A stretch of DNA of 64,000 nt from Fasciolopsis buskii (GCA_008360955.1 LUCM01006560.1:124001-188000), one strand, 5' to 3'. Positions 23,601 to 37,878 are shown, counted from the first letter of the stretch. Numbers and translations: made by a program. Notes: generated from the sequence alone by a model not told the origin.

Positions 23601-25345
23601 AAAGAAGACTTAGGCAATTGCTGATTCGACAAGTGGCAGTAATCGGGACTCTTTCATTTATCGCATATTTTGCTAAGTAATTGGAACAACATCGTCACTA
23701 TCACCATCATCATCAACAAAAACAACAGCGACGACGACGAAAACGACAACAGCAAAAGTGACAGAGCTTTGATCAACTAGTCAATAGGAGTATAGGATGA
23801 AAAATATCTATTTCTAGCAGTATTAATATTTCCGTTAATGTGATACGCTTCACAAAATAAACGGATTTATTGATCGCAGGTTTCCTTTGAACACTAAAGA
23901 GCACGGTATAATTATTGAATACAATCAAAGATAGCGATAACAATCATCTTCCGAATTCCAAAGTGAGTAGCCACTACGTCTGCATTTGCGGTTATTTAAT
24001 TATCCACTATCAAGTGATTGTCATACTTACTTCAATCCGGTATCCTCGTATGAGTTTCGAAACATTTAATGTTTGTACCAGTAGCCAGGATCCCCGAACA
24101 TGGATCACGGATGAGTAAGTGGAGTTTGCTGTTTCGGGTCAATGAAAAAGATCGGGAGTGATTACAGGCTTTCGTTGTTGTTGAACCGGCCAGCGAGGAC
24201 ATCATTCAAGAAGCAATAAACAATACACAATCATTGGCCTGAAGAACAATTAGTAGTCTTGTGGACGAAACAATGCATCACAATAAGTCTCCACTCAAAC
24301 TGCGAGACCCTGATAGTCAAAACTTATAGACAACTGATTCAATCAGCGCGAAACGCCAAAGATGCCACGTCTAAGGACAAACTGATAGGACACAATGCGA
24401 GCAAGATCGTCGATTGTGCCATCGAAACCCATTTGCTCGATCACTTTTTTAATGACATTTGGACTAAATACGAAAATAGTTTCACCTGTTTGTGATATAT
24501 TTACTATCTCAATTGGTGGATGTGACCAGCTCTACATTTGACCTTCACAGTTTGTTCCAGAACCGCATGTCAACTTCTAGCGAGGAGAATGATGATCAGC
24601 AACAGTTGATGCTTTCCGCTGTTTTTTTTTTTATTGTTCTTGTCGATGTACAGGTTCACGGCAGTTTAGTGAGCTAAGAATTTGAGATATGGAGCACTTT
24701 GTCCTGACTTATCTTTTTTTTATAATACGAAAACCCATCTTGATTTTTTTCACAACAAAAACCCAACATTATTATGGTCAAAACGAACGCCGAAGGCAAA
24801 CGTACGTTTTAAGTGATTTCACTCTCAACCCATTTCTTAATCATATTTGTAAAATGAAGAATTGCTGACTGCAACATATTAACTACTGTTAGAGCTATCC
24901 GGTCATGTATGATGCACACAATTTGATTCTTTTGTCTAGCTCATACCCGTCGACTTCTAGCTAACTTGTTGGTTATTCTACTCAAAGATGTTACTATCTC
25001 AGTGAAATTAACTGGCTTGAGAACGAAACCGCCAAGGACTTGTGTCTGCCTACAAAACTGCTCACCGATCCCATTAAACAGGTGCACATCTCAGCCGAGT
25101 GGATGATGAAAATAAAACAGTAGATAATTTCATCCAATCAATGCCTGACTCATTCAACCCCCTTCATACATTATGCGCAAACAATCTGCCCATCCATGAT
25201 AAATTGGCTTGAAATCTGTTGGTTTTAGATTTACCGTGACCCTTACCAAGATTGTGAAATTACCCGCTTTTTTCACCTATCTACCCGCATTATTCTCTTC
25301 CCGATAGATTTAAACAAAAACCATATTCACCTGTGCACAGATAGA
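20612..25345. other. Gene-poor stretch
   Basis: No exon was recognised. A CAGA/CACA-rich tract lies at about 23100-23165, and a cryptic CAT/AAC/GAC-rich tract at about 23698-23762. Confidence 0.35.
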
Positions 25346-25347
25346 CG

Positions 25348-25512
25348 AGCACCCTGTGGTGGCTCAAGATGAACGCTGCCGGATCAAATCCTCCCACTGT
25401 CCGCTATTTCCCCATTGGGCATCCTTTCAGTGGCTATGGGCATCTACCAGAAAAATTGTTGTATAATAAATAATATAATATATGTATAATATTTAATAAA
25501 TAGTATTATGTA
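25348..25512 (+). mobile_element. tRNA-derived SINE remnant with A/T tail
   Basis: CTGTGGTGGCTCAAGATG is followed by a B-box-like GGATCAAATCCTCCCACTG, then CCGCTATTTCCCCATTGGGC and a long AT-rich tail of TAATAAATAAT-like units to about 25512. It resembles the 2441 family (CCTCCCAC followed by CCG) but is strongly diverged. Confidence 0.45.
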
Positions 25513-28500
25513 ATAAACACCGTGAAACCGTCATTAGTATTGTTGCAATTATTATTATTGCTAATCAACAGTCACACTGTAAACGAAAGCTGTAATATGA
25601 ATTCGGTGTTTTCGAAATACACGAGCGAGGAAGATCCAAACGGAACGAAAGACTACTGGTATAAATCTATTCTAGGCCTGACGAAATTGTTAGAATGCCA
25701 CACCTCAATCTGTCCAGTCATCTGCTGAAAAAAGAATTTTGGTTCAAATCGGTCATACTGAAACCTTTCGGTGGAGTCCGTCGGACTAGATACTTGGAAA
25801 TTACGTGGGACAAAAGACCTTTCTATCAACAAAGTACGCTAAAATGAAGGAAGAGCATCCCGAATGACACTATATCCAATGTTTCACGGCCCTCAGTGCA
25901 CAAAAGACCAATTGATGAGAGGAGATTAGAAGGAAAAATAATGTCTAGTGATGCGAAATTTCATTCAGAACCAGCCGATTTATAGAACTAGAAATGAAAT
26001 TGTAGGGGATGAAGTAAAAAACAGCAAAGCCTTGTGGATGGGCGCCTTCTTTAGTGGCCTGACACACGAATCGAGACTCGTAACACAGACTTAAGTCAGA
26101 CTTCTCACAATCCGAGATCCACGTAGAATTCATTCATTAAACTTTGCAGATGCTCTTTCGGTATACCTCTGGTTTTTTTCATGTTTCATTGAGACAGATA
26201 GATGCAAAACTTGCGAACAACTTCTGTACGCGATTCATATCCTTATTACTATATACTTGTTACAAAATTCAACTTTCCAGTAGCCCAACAGAAAATGGAA
26301 AGTTTCAAGCAGCCGACCAGCGACCACTTCAAAACATTTCACAAAGAGAACACATTGGAGGAAGTAATTATTTTGTAAATGAGGGAACTGAGGGTGGAGT
26401 CGGAATCTTTGATCACCAGAACGCCTAAAAGTTGTACTTAATTAAATGCATATGGAATGAGCTATTTTTCTGAAACGATGCAAATTGTTGTCATCTCATG
26501 TGATCTGGCCTGAAAAGCAACTGGTACCTCTTAAGACGCTAATTTGTACTGTACAAAGCTTTGTTTCAGTTACCTCAACTTATGTTAGAAATCCAATCAA
26601 CAATTGTTCAGAGTAATAACTAGAAGTGAAGATGTGAGATATACGGGGGATGAAAATATTTTGCGGAGTGCCCAGCTCGTACAAATAATGCTGGTGCCAA
26701 TGCCTTCGACAGCGCGTCTATTAGGAACCCGGGGAAAATAACCTGCCCGTTTGTACTGGAAATGTCTGGCAGCCGTGAGTGAAACATTTGAAGTTTACGT
26801 CGAGGAGCTGTAGAAAAATGCCCACAAACCTGCCTCATGTTTCGTACCATCCAGACGATAGAAATTCGAATTAAAAGAACCGCTAATGCGTTTACCTTTG
26901 AGATGAAATCGATCTGCTCTGAAAATAAGCGTTCTCGCTTAGAAGGAAGGAAACGCCTAAATACTCAATAAATAAAACTCATTTTCCTTAAACAAAGTCT
27001 TTTAATACATCTGGGTTAAATCCGAAATATACATACAATGAACGTGGCCTTCGCTTTCGTCGTCACGGTAACCGGATGTTCTGACTCTTCGGGACACCGA
27101 TCGCAACAACCGAAGTCTTGACGCCACCTGTACAGACTGAAACCAGAACCAGGTTGTAATCGAACCGGAATGAATTAGGACTGAATTAACAGCTCGCTCA
27201 ATTTTTGTACAAATAAATTTACGACCTAGGAGAATAAATGCATGAGCAAAGTTAAGATGTAAACTGCAGAGGAAGAAACATTTATCATCACCGAAATCCC
27301 TGCATACTGTTTTGCGGTCTCCAGATCCAGCACGAGTGAGTTCAGCTTTCGCGATGGAGTTAATTGCTTACGGTGTCGAATGTGATGAGCGACATGTCGA
27401 TTGCTGTCGGGCGAAGTAAGGTGGAAGTTACCATGTTACCATTAGGTATGACTGGAATAAAATTGTCACCTGAAATTTACCACAAAATTCTTCGGGTGGC
27501 TTTTGACACCTCAAACTTGTCAGATTTATTTCCTCAATAAATGTAAGTGGTCCGACTGAAAGAACATAGTGGTACGGATAGTACAGCAGTAGAATAAAAC
27601 ACCGGACTACTCACGCTAATGTTCGAATTGATTCACTATAATGTCTAACGACGGATATCGTGCAGTCACGCTATCCCACCTCATGTGTATTTCATCGCTC
27701 CTTCTCCTCGTTTGCTTTTCCCTGTTCTACTAAGATCTGACTGTCTTTGTCAGCCGATCACCCACATGCAACACGCTTGCTTGTCGAACTCTTTGCGGGT
27801 AAACAAACAAATAAACAATTGGCTTGGTCCTGCGTGTTTCTGGCTATGATTAGGTCGAATGGATCTAACCCGGAAATTGACAAGCCAGGGAATTAGGAGG
27901 AGACCAAAAGTTTTTAACTGACTGAGGTGAGAAGTATTCCTCAGGTGTGAGTGTGTGAATTCCTCGATCAGCTGCCATTGCGTTTTCTGTAATTAAACTA
28001 GCTTAGGTCACAATTTGAGATCCTTCACCCCTGTTGAATTTATTCGCAATATAGTTTACGAGCTCGTACCTGCTGCTGAGCCGCGGTTCAAAGCTGTCAG
28101 AAAAGCGGGGCTTCTGTGCATGACTGAACACAAATGGCTTCGTTGGCTCAATGATCACTGAGCTTGGCACAGATCGATCACAGGACCTCGAAACCCATCA
28201 GCCTTGGACAAAAACAATTCCATTATTTACAATCACTGGGCGCAGTTGGTCTCCACTTTATTTGAGCGTATTTAAATCTGGATGCCAATGTATATAACTG
28301 TCAAAGGCTGTCCGCTTCTTCTTCCCTGTAGCTACGAAGATGAACCCCGCGATGTCGTGTACACTGAACTAGTTCACGGCACATCAGCATCTCTATTCAT
28401 TTGACTATTTCATTTGCATAGTTTAACTACTGTGCTCCGTTTCAGTAGAATATGACAGTCTTATGAATTTACCAATGATGCAAATGCTGATACCTAGTGT

Positions 28501-30550
28501 TTAAATCTGGAAATCGCATTACGGATAAGTGCCACCCATTTGGGAAGATGGATCGCATTATGCATTTAGTTACTAGTGCCTCTCAACAAAATTTATCAAG
28601 CATTCTTGTTTCAATGGCCTGGCACATCTTATTGAACGAATCAATCGCATATCCGCAAGTACATGCAAACACACGCACGCTCAATTATTTCTACTTTGGA
28701 CACGAATTCACTTTACCCATAATATTAGACTGCGGCCATCTTTATGACCAATAAAGCAGTAAACTCATCGACCCCTCTGTTCCAACGGCCTTCCCCAAAC
28801 ACATTAATTTCAAGAAGCAAGAAAAACCGAATCGTCTTTGAGGGCATTTCGCCGGGTTGCACTAGTATACCAAGGAAAATGACTTTCATCCAGGTGAGAA
28901 ACCATGAACAAATAAGGCGAAAGCTGTCCTGCAGGTCGCAACAGTGCAGTAAATAAGACTTTTCACTTAGCAAAGAGAAACTGTTTCTTTCGGTACACAT
29001 GATGCAGTCAGCAAAATCAAGAAATTTCTAACTCTTGCAAATCACTAGTTCCAGTTTAAAATAAAATAAGAACTATATAAAATGCGAAGGAAAGTTGTCA
29101 ATGACTGGGCACAACTAAACCAAATCTGTAAGAAAACGTATCACATGAATCAACGTGGTCAGACAAGGCAGGCGGACTTCGATCGGGAGTTCTATTCTCC
29201 ATAGACAGCGTGGCGTTCGAAAAAAGTTATTGTGGAAATGTCATACTTTAAAGCAGCAGAGTTGCGGATAAGAAAAGTAGATTGCTCATGGGGATACATG
29301 TTGTACAGCGTAAATGTAGGCGGCGTCAGCGCCTGGAGAACGAAGAGAATACGGTTCGAATTCTTGAAAGCCATGAAGAGTTTTTTAATGATGGTAAGTT
29401 ACATGGACGCATTATAAACCAATGTGTATTTAATCCTTGTAACTGTGCCCTGCGAACATCCTCGTCAGGGTTCGAGGGAGACGTATGCGAGCAATTCAGG
29501 CATCCACTTACGAAGGATACACGATACGAAAAAGTCTCAGATTATTCTGTAATGCGACAGTTCAAAAAATTCCATACACCGACATTAGCGTACGCGTCAT
29601 ATCAACCGGCATCTAACGGCCACCTGGGTAACGGGCAAAATCGTGCTCGATAATTCAATGGTCGTTCAGTTACTTCAGCATATAACCACTACTCATGAGT
29701 AGGTTAAACCGTTATGCAAACAAAATGGTTTATTGCAATATCAATTGAAAACTCCAGGCAAGAAGGATGAAACTGTTGAAGAGTTATACTCTAGAAAAAA
29801 ATATCGCTCAAAACGTTTGTGGTCAGTTTTTACCGTATTATTTATAAATAACAGAGTTGGATACACCGTTAAATTTTCCCTTTGGATGAACAGACCTAGT
29901 AACTGCAAGAAAGTTTTGTTACTGAGGCTGGTCACCAACGGCTTTGTCAAGGAGATTCAAACATTTCCAAGCTAAAGGCCTCTTTTGACCTTCTCTTTGG
30001 TTCAATTTCATGTTCATCGACCCAGGTGCGACGGAATCCTTCAGGATGAGATGGTCCATAAGCGTTGTTCTTTCTGAACCATAGGCGTTTCAGAAAACCC
30101 ATACCTTGTTTGCCATCAAGAAATTTATCATCCTCTCTAGTTTCATTTGTGTTCGAACTTTTGGTTCAATTCTGCGACTGATTTTCGATTGTACTTGGCA
30201 ATAAACAGGAAAATGACTGCACGTTTTTCTGGATGTCATGGCGCAGAATCGGTACTAAAGTCACCTTCGAAATGAAGATCTATGCGAAGGTTAACCGCTT
30301 TTCGAGTGGAAATCGTCGACAGCACCACTTGGCCTGGACTGATGAAGAACTAAACCAGCACCAAAATGGCCTCTTAAGTGCAGCAGAAGATTGTAGTTCT
30401 GATCTTTCTATTATGTCAGATAACCCTTTCTGTATTAACTTAACATCGAAGGTCCTGACGAGCCTCGGTCCATTTTTCATTCTTCGGTTCTGAGGTGGGT
30501 GCCAAATTTGCAACATGCTCATGAACCAAATGAAGAAGTCCACCAAGTTT
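25513..30550. other. Gene-poor stretch
   Basis: No family was recognised. A 68-codon frame at 25522 begins with a leucine-rich, signal-peptide-like stretch, but it starts directly after a SINE tail and has no other support. Another frame (29282-29653, 123 codons) has no identifiable domain. Neither is called as a gene. Confidence 0.35.
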
Positions 30551-30553
30551 CCG

Positions 30554-30724
30554 CAATATTACAGCAGAGTAAACATTGAATCAAAATACCAGCCGGTGGA
30601 TAGCAATTTTAATTGAAATCAAGAATATAAATAATGGGTTTAATCAAAATAGGATTGGACAGCTGCTCTGATTTCTGATCTTCTTCCGAAATGTCTGTAA
30701 GACTTTCCACCAAACCTGACAGTC
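30554..30724 (+). repeat. Long inverted repeat, left arm
   Basis: This 171-base arm is the reverse complement, at roughly 90% identity by eye, of 32263-32443. Shared blocks (left-arm sense) include AATCAAAATACCAGCCGGTG, CAAGAATATAAATAATGGGT and CCGAAATGTCTGTAAGACT. Confidence 0.9.
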
Positions 30725-32262
30725 TACCTTAGTTCTAGCAACAGCTGGGGAAGTCTAGATTCCTAGTGGTTCATATTCGAAGTAACTTCTAAGATAATCA
30801 CCTCAGGCATCTCAAAGAGATCATATCCTGATTGAGTGAAAGGTGTAGTTGTCAGGCAATGTATCGTGAAATTAACTAGGGGTTTTCGTCAGTTTTCAGA
30901 TTGGACTGGAATACACCGAGTGTAGCACGTTAGCGGAATCACATATATTCCGGGTATTTCACGATCCACATAAAAAGCTGGTGAGCACTGGTTAGAATAA
31001 ACAGAAGCACACGGTCTGACAGCCTTTTTCGTAGCTTCATCAGCAGAGCGATGTTCACAGCATATGTCATGCGCGAAGTCATCCATTCCAAATTCTGGTT
31101 CCAGGCTACCCATATGAAACGGCGACGATCTACTTGACATGACCGGTATGGCAATTTAGGTTAGCAGTTGCAATGGGCAGATGCGACCTGCCGCCATACG
31201 ATGGTCTGACTCCGACCCAAGTTACGCAACTGAAGGCAACGGGAAGACCACAGCCGTTGGGAAACATGTCTGTAGTGTATTTGCAAATCATACGCTTATA
31301 TACAAAACAGGAGATATCCTGATCAGTGGGGTAAATTCTGTTCAGTCACATTTGAAGAATGTTCGAACTTCACAACCGTCTGGGGCTAAGGTTGGCTACA
31401 CAGACTAGCGCAAAGTTTCACTGTGTTATATCACATGACTTGCACGTGAACACACCGCAGAGGTCTTTATAGATCGTCTAACAAAATTACTTGAGACCAT
31501 CCTGTCTCCTCGCATTCGTGGATTTGCCGTTACTCTTGACATTTTCGGAAAAGCTGCGTGGGAATAGTTTGCCGAATCGTAAAAGGAATCTGGTAAAAAA
31601 AGAACTGTAACGAATTGATATGTTCTAAAGCAGTTAATTCAGCGAAAGGTTTTTTAAAGGTATCTGCACACGAAGAGAAATACTAAACACTAGGACAAAG
31701 CGTTATTCCATTGTTTAACGGCATATCTCCCTGTCGTACAGCATCATCTCAACAGACATTACACTACTTTATGAGATATCGTGAATTGGGAGTTCAGGCT
31801 GGTCTCCGTGATTCTCAATCTCGAACCTACGGTCTGTTGGCCAGTATTTTGTTACCAAGCTCTCAGGAAAAGCTCACAAGACGAATACAAATAACATAAC
31901 GGTTACTATGGCAAATGGAAATATGGATATAGCGTGAGCACGCTATGGACAAACTCATCTCTGGAGGCCTGCCACGCCCCATCATGAATAGAATTGGATA
32001 TATGGAATACATGAAGTTATCAGTGCCCACTAACTATGTACGATGGATTAGCGACACAACACGACTATCTTTTGTTGTTCTTCTTGATCGGTCGGAGTCA
32101 CTCATGCCAACAAATCAGGTTCATAACCAGGGTCAGTTTGAATTCCTAGGGGCAAATGAGGTCTTAGGAGGGGCGTGAATAGGTACTGGCACTAGGGAAA
32201 ATGCATTCTAGAGAAGAGAGAGAAGAAGTGTGCATCTAGTCTTTTGTGGACTGTGGACTGTG
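30725..32262. other. Spacer between inverted-repeat arms
   Basis: About 1.54 kb lies between the arms. It contains only short frames (for example 30889-31140 minus and 31711-31899 plus) with no recognisable transposase or other domain. A short tandem of the heptamer TGTGGAC, about three copies, lies at its right edge (about 32245-32266). Confidence 0.5.
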
Positions 32263-32443
32263 GACTGTCAGGTTTGCGAACAGTTGGTGGAGAGTCTTAC
32301 AGACATTTCGGAAGAGGATCAGAAATCAGAACAGCCGTCCAACCCTATTTTGATTAAACCCATTATTTATATTCTTGATTTTAATTAAAATTGCTATCCA
32401 CCGGCTGGTATTTTGATTCATTGTTTACTCTGCTGCAATATTG
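32263..32443 (-). repeat. Long inverted repeat, right arm
   Basis: This is the reverse-complement partner of 30554-30724. It has a small insertion (GTTCGC) relative to the left arm near its inner end. No clear target-site duplication could be read at the outer edges. Confidence 0.9.
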
Positions 32444-32449
32444 TCGAAT

Positions 32450-34430
32450 TTTGATTCATCTCTTCGGTTGAAATTTCACATATCGGCTGTCAGCAGTGAC
32501 TGTGAGAAACTGATTCGAATCGACCAAAGAGTCGTATCTCTAAGGCAGAATTTAACCAAGCAGAAATCATCGGAATTGGACGGAGCTGAACAGTCAAAAG
32601 CAACGATTGTCAAAGACAATGAAATTAATCTCTTTCTTGCGGTATTTCTTCAGTGTTCTCCCATTTTGTACATTCTGCTCTATACTGACTACTGAACCCA
32701 AGCAGCTTAGAGACGGTCTCAGGGTGTAGGTAAAATTAGGATGTAGATTTTTAATTAACCGCACTACTTTGAGGACGATAGGAGGTTTTGGTTCGTACCC
32801 CAGTTCCCTTGTTGTTTTCTACGTGATAAAGTCGATACTATAAATTCCACAGAATTTTTTCGTCTCAGGAGAAAACTTGCATGTCCTGGTGCCATCTTCG
32901 AGTTTCTGCTAATGTTGTGTTCTATAGTGTATGCAAACTCTCCGCTTTCTGCATAGAAGTCATCTTCACATGGGAGCCTTCATCTAAAGGTCTGCGGCTC
33001 ACCAAATCTAATGTCGGATGTTCGGCAAACCGCCAGTGGACAGGTTGATTAATTGGACTCAGACTTGTCCTTCCTGGCTTGCCATTCCAGGTTGGGTCCC
33101 GTGGATAGGTAATGCTGATTATTCTTAACAATAGTGAAATAATTCCGCAGCCTTATCGTGGTTTCCAATGATTAGTTGGATATTGGTGCTGAATGATGAA
33201 TCATTTGAGAAAATCGGAACCAAGATGCCGAGTACAACAAGCCCGCCCTCGTTTCCATTCGGAATCTAAACGCACATAGATGGAAACGGCAATAGTGGTT
33301 CATAACAGCCAAACTGGATCCTTCTGCAAAATAATTCGAAGACCAACAAGACGGTTCTGTTATTTGGTGACATCTTTGCCTCCGGTAGAATCAACAGGAC
33401 CGACACCTGATTGCACATTTTTCCTAAACTGGAAACGTGGCTAACAACCGAGAAGATTTTGCTACCAAAATCGAATCTTTAAAATTGACAACAGTTCAAT
33501 ACCACTAGTATCACGCATCATTCTGTCGATTGCAAGAGAGATTGAGGAATCATAGCTATATGTACTCCTATCGAGTATATATATATAATTCAGCGAATAT
33601 CCCCGTCAAGATACTGAGAATAAAACAGCAGTAAAATGGGCCCCTTTTTTTCGACAACATCTTTTGTCTAAAACAATTGTAAAGTTAAGGAGACGAGCAA
33701 AAATATTGGTACAATATGAAAGTAATTCGATATGTTAATTGACAGTCAGTTGAAATGTTTTCAATTTTTTACGCCCGTAATGCAAGAATTTTTCGTAAAT
33801 TTCTAAGCTGCCCTCGACTACAGTTCCTGCTGGTACCACCTACCCACGAAAAGTACAAAAGGCACGTCAGGCAGAATCCAAAAATGGCACCAATAGGAAA
33901 TATGCGACAAAACAAACATATTAAATTAGATACAAGATCAATTGTAGTGCTTCCTGATCGGGGACATTAAACACGTTCCGCGTTAAGACGAACACAATGT
34001 GGCAGTATCATTGAAGGGTTGTGAAAGCAAATGAATCGAATGATGGGGCGAAGATTGTAGAAGAAAAGATAGCTGCTTTGGCCGAAGACCATGAAATATG
34101 ATATCTTATGGGGAGACATATGGACAAATAAGCCTAAACAGGAAGTTTTGTACTATGCTAGTGTATTTTACCCGATGTACATAGAGCACGTGTGTTATTG
34201 AGGCGAAAGTAGGATAGGTTTGCCTTACTGTACCTAGAACTGACCCGTAAAATGATTCTCCCGTTCACTGAGAAAGACACGTTTCAATTTGTCGATCATG
34301 TACAAAACTGCAATACCAAAAGACTGCAAACAGCTTCACTTGACGTGACTTTGATTGTTTACAAATGTGCCTCTACTGAAAAATAATACATGCACTTTTG
34401 TTTGAATTTGCGAAGGTCGAAAGAATGGTT
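32450..34430. other. Unassigned stretch
   Basis: No motif was recognised. A short TA run lies at about 33577-33588. Confidence 0.35.
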
Positions 34431-34434
34431 GTTT

Positions 34435-35400
34435 CTAGTCGACCAACATTTTGGAAGTACTAATATTATTGAGATGTACTACAAACATCCAGTTTACATT
34501 TTACAAAGAACTTTATCGACATAGTGATGGCGTCGTTGTGGGCACGTCTCAGGGCCCTTTAATAGTCGACATATTTCTTTGCAGGTTAAAAAATGTTGTT
34601 TCGAAACACTATAAACAACCTACCGCTATAGCACGGTTGTGTGGATGAAATTTTCGTATCGATCGACGGAAATGCCCGATTAGACTCAGTCTTGGAAGAA
34701 TTTACTCACACATACAAAGCTACCAGTTTCACTTCAGAAATTCACTTCAATTCTCGGGTGGGAATCTCGCCAGACGGCGATATGGATTACTCAATCGTGC
34801 AATTTACCGTAAACTGACTTGCTAGTTTTATACCTAAACAAAATCCAATCCGATCTCTTCCTGCTCTTGTCAGAAAAATTGATTCGCATTATAGCCTTCA
34901 AAACAAGTGCTTCTGACGAACGCTTGCTCAGTAAGTTGCGTCGACCCCTAGAAGAAAAGATTTCCCTACGAACCTCCATTAATGAGGTTGCTAAGGTGAT
35001 CTAATCTACTGAAGACTGGAAAATATGTTCCGTACATTTCTCGACATCGAATTACACACCTCGTTCACTAGTCAGTCAGCTTGTTCCGTGAAAGATAAAT
35101 TGCCCAACTCTGCATTTTCCATGACAAGTTATTCTTCCAATTCTTCATGCTCGTCAATCTATGTATGTGGAACGATCAGGTAGTTTATCTGAAAGAATCA
35201 AGGAACATAAACTCACTTGCCTGAACCTCGGAGACCAAATGGAAAATCTTTAATGTCGTAGTTGCACACTTGGCAAACACGGGCAATCGAGCAGTCGACG
35301 ATGTGTTCAGGTACCACGGAACTTACCAAAAACTGTTCGTATCCGGCGTCTGGCGACATCAGAAGCTTTGGCCATGGATTACTCAACTTTGCCCTCTGTT
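34435..35400 (+). mobile_element. Penelope-like element remnant: RT and GIY-YIG endonuclease
   Basis: Decayed pieces appear in the order found in Penelope-like retroelements. The RT motif B region reads CTTNIQFTFYKELYRHSDGV then VVGTSQGPLIVDIFL (about 34475-34582), where intact elements have a GVAMGSPLGP-like block. After a frameshift comes the motif C region CVDEIFVSIDGNARLDSVLE (about 34638-34700), where YVDD is usual. RT/linker sequence follows, then a GIY-YIG-type segment IYVCGTIR (about 35158-35181), SLSERIKEHKLTCLN (about 35182-35227, another frame) and VAHLANTG (about 35261-35284). Stops, frameshifts and altered active-site residues mean it is inactive. The order RT then GIY-YIG separates this group from LINEs and LTR elements. 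Confidence 0.75.
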
Positions 35401-37839
35401 CCTAAAACGATTTGTCAAATGTCCCCTACCGTGACCTTGAACTGATTCTATCCGACAAAAGTATAGCAAAGCCACGTCTCGTAACCGTCCGAAAGAAACC
35501 AGAATTAACTAATCCTGCCCGCCCACCAAAGATGTTCATATCTTTCCTTCATCTTAATTCTCCCGACCACTCTCTGTTGTACTATTCTCTTCCACTCGGG
35601 GACCTTAATTACCCGTGAATTAAGCAATCTGATTTTTCGTGTATTCTGACACCATTCTCCGCTCATTCCCTTAACACATGTGATTGTACAAGCTGGAGGC
35701 AGAGCGTATCGAAAATCAAGTTTGTTTCGCTTTTACTCTATTGTCTCTACACTCACCGACTGACTCTCTTCGGCATGCCACACCCTCAATATGGCTAATA
35801 TGTAACAACTTTCGAATGTGCTAGAGTTCGTTTAGACGTGATAGGCCAGTCGTACTGGTCTAATGTCAGTGTTCCGCATACATGCAACACAATGCATAAT
35901 AATCGGCCGTAGTAAGTGCAGTTTGCGTTGCTTAAAAACAGTCCACTGAAACAAACATTTTCATCCGACTACGCAGCTCTCTATGGGTAGGCCGATCCAT
36001 TTTCAGTATTCGTAATAAGTGTGTAGACTGTGGACAAGTGGAGATATTTACGCATAACTTACGACAGTTCAGATGATGAGGAAAGTTGGTTCGAAACAAC
36101 CTCCTTCACACTAGGGACAGAAAATTGTCGATATTGTATCAACCCTGCAAAAATCGTCGAATGAGCTTTGCCACAGTCCAGTTTGCCGCTTTATTTCTTA
36201 CATTCGCTAATGACGAGGAATAGGACAATTCTGTTGTCTCGTGATAATAATAATGAATCACAATGAAAATTGGTGCTCAGCTGCATTAAAAACGATTTCC
36301 AATTTTCAATTGGTTGTTGCCAATGAGAACGGCTATAGTCATCGTCCTATAATCAATCTTTGGTTATCGTTTAATAGCTTCAAACTGTTTTAAACAGAAC
36401 AAATACATGTTTTCAGACTACACATGTAAATTGTGTTGCCCACCAATACGACTTACTAGTACAGTATGAATTTTGTCAACAGTTTTAAGTTTGGTTGAAA
36501 AGTGTGCACCTATCTCAACTCGATTCGTAACTGTCAAACAAACAGAGACTGTAAACCGGCAAAGAAAAGGTAAAATATCTGTCTGCTAATCCTAACCGGA
36601 AACCACCGGTCCCATCTGTTATTAGGAGTACAACGTATGCGGCTTATCGGGATCCCGCCTCCAGAATGTGTCAAAGTTTCTGGTTCGGCAGCCTAACTTA
36701 AACCCGAAACTTACGAGGAAGAAAATTGACCGGTGACCTATGAAACCCATCGTAAAGATGACCTGTAACGAAAAGATCGATCAGTGTCATCTATTCATCC
36801 GCATCGTACACTCCGGACAAAGTGCAATATGAATAGGTCGTCCGAAAACCAAGAGAAACGTGATGCCGAATTTTTGTAGGGTTGGCGACAAAACGCCCGA
36901 TCAGACGAGAAGACGTCCAGCGTCTGCAGCCATAGGAGATATGGTCGGCGTCAGAGGTGGTCGAACGACAGTCCGTCGCATTGATTACCAGATCGTTTTT
37001 GCTTGTTCTTAACCTCGGTGTTTCTTCAATACGTGCACGTGTATGGGGTGTCCTTGCTTTTCTTATACCTCTAGAAGATCACTTTGGGACGGCTTCCTCT
37101 ATCTGTATTTCCAGTCAGACTTGAACTGCAGTCTTGTACTGTGTCTATCTGGTTCCGGGCATCGCGATACAAACTGACGATAGAAAACCACCCATTTTGC
37201 GATAGTCCAAATTTAAAAACGTCAGCAACTGAATGGATGATTGGTGTTTAACGACAACACGGAATAATAGAACCGAAGAGCTATTTGCTAGAGCACTACC
37301 TCGGTACCCATTTCAGGCGTTTCACTTTGAAGCATTGCTGAAGTAAATGATCAACGATACAGAATTTGACATTTCATTATATTCTTTAAATATCCAACGC
37401 CGAGGCTATCACACTTGGCTAGAAAGAAAATTTGGGCAGACTAAGGGGAAACAATCCAAAATGAAGAGAACAGCTGGAACTGGACGTGGTATTTTTAAGC
37501 GTGCTCAATGATATTGTCAAGCTACTGAATTTGGGCTACAGAACAGGAATGAAATCGCACTGAGTTTACTGAATATATCACTTCCAGTTGCACATTTGCA
37601 CCTGACCTTACTACTCAAGTTTCATTTAATCTCCTGATAAATATCTAATCGACTACACTACTAGCTTTGTCAGTTCGCAGAACATGACTTCTAGAATAAC
37701 TTGGTAGACCCGAAATCTCTTTTGTCATCAACTTCCACCTTTAGTGGTACTATTTTCGTATCGATTTGGAATTACAAAAAGGCCGTTTACTGCTATTGCA
37801 ATAGTGTTGCACAATAATAGAAAACGGAATGATACAAAC

Positions 37840-37840
<1 letters not shown>
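35401..37840. other. Unassigned stretch
   Basis: Nothing recognisable was seen. It lies between the Penelope-like remnant and the first long GT microsatellite. Confidence 0.35.

Positions 37841-37877
<37 letters not shown>
37841..37877. repeat. (GT)n microsatellite
   Basis: A pure GT run of about 18 units. Confidence 0.97.

Positions 37878-37878
<1 letters not shown>

Noticed and set aside
23100..23762. CAGA-rich and CAT/GAC-rich tracts as possible minisatellites
   Set aside because: Units are irregular and short; cryptic simplicity only.
25522..25728. 68-codon frame with a signal-peptide-like N-terminus
   Set aside because: Starts immediately after an A/T-rich SINE tail; the leucine run comes from TTATTATTATTG-type repeats and nothing downstream is recognisable.
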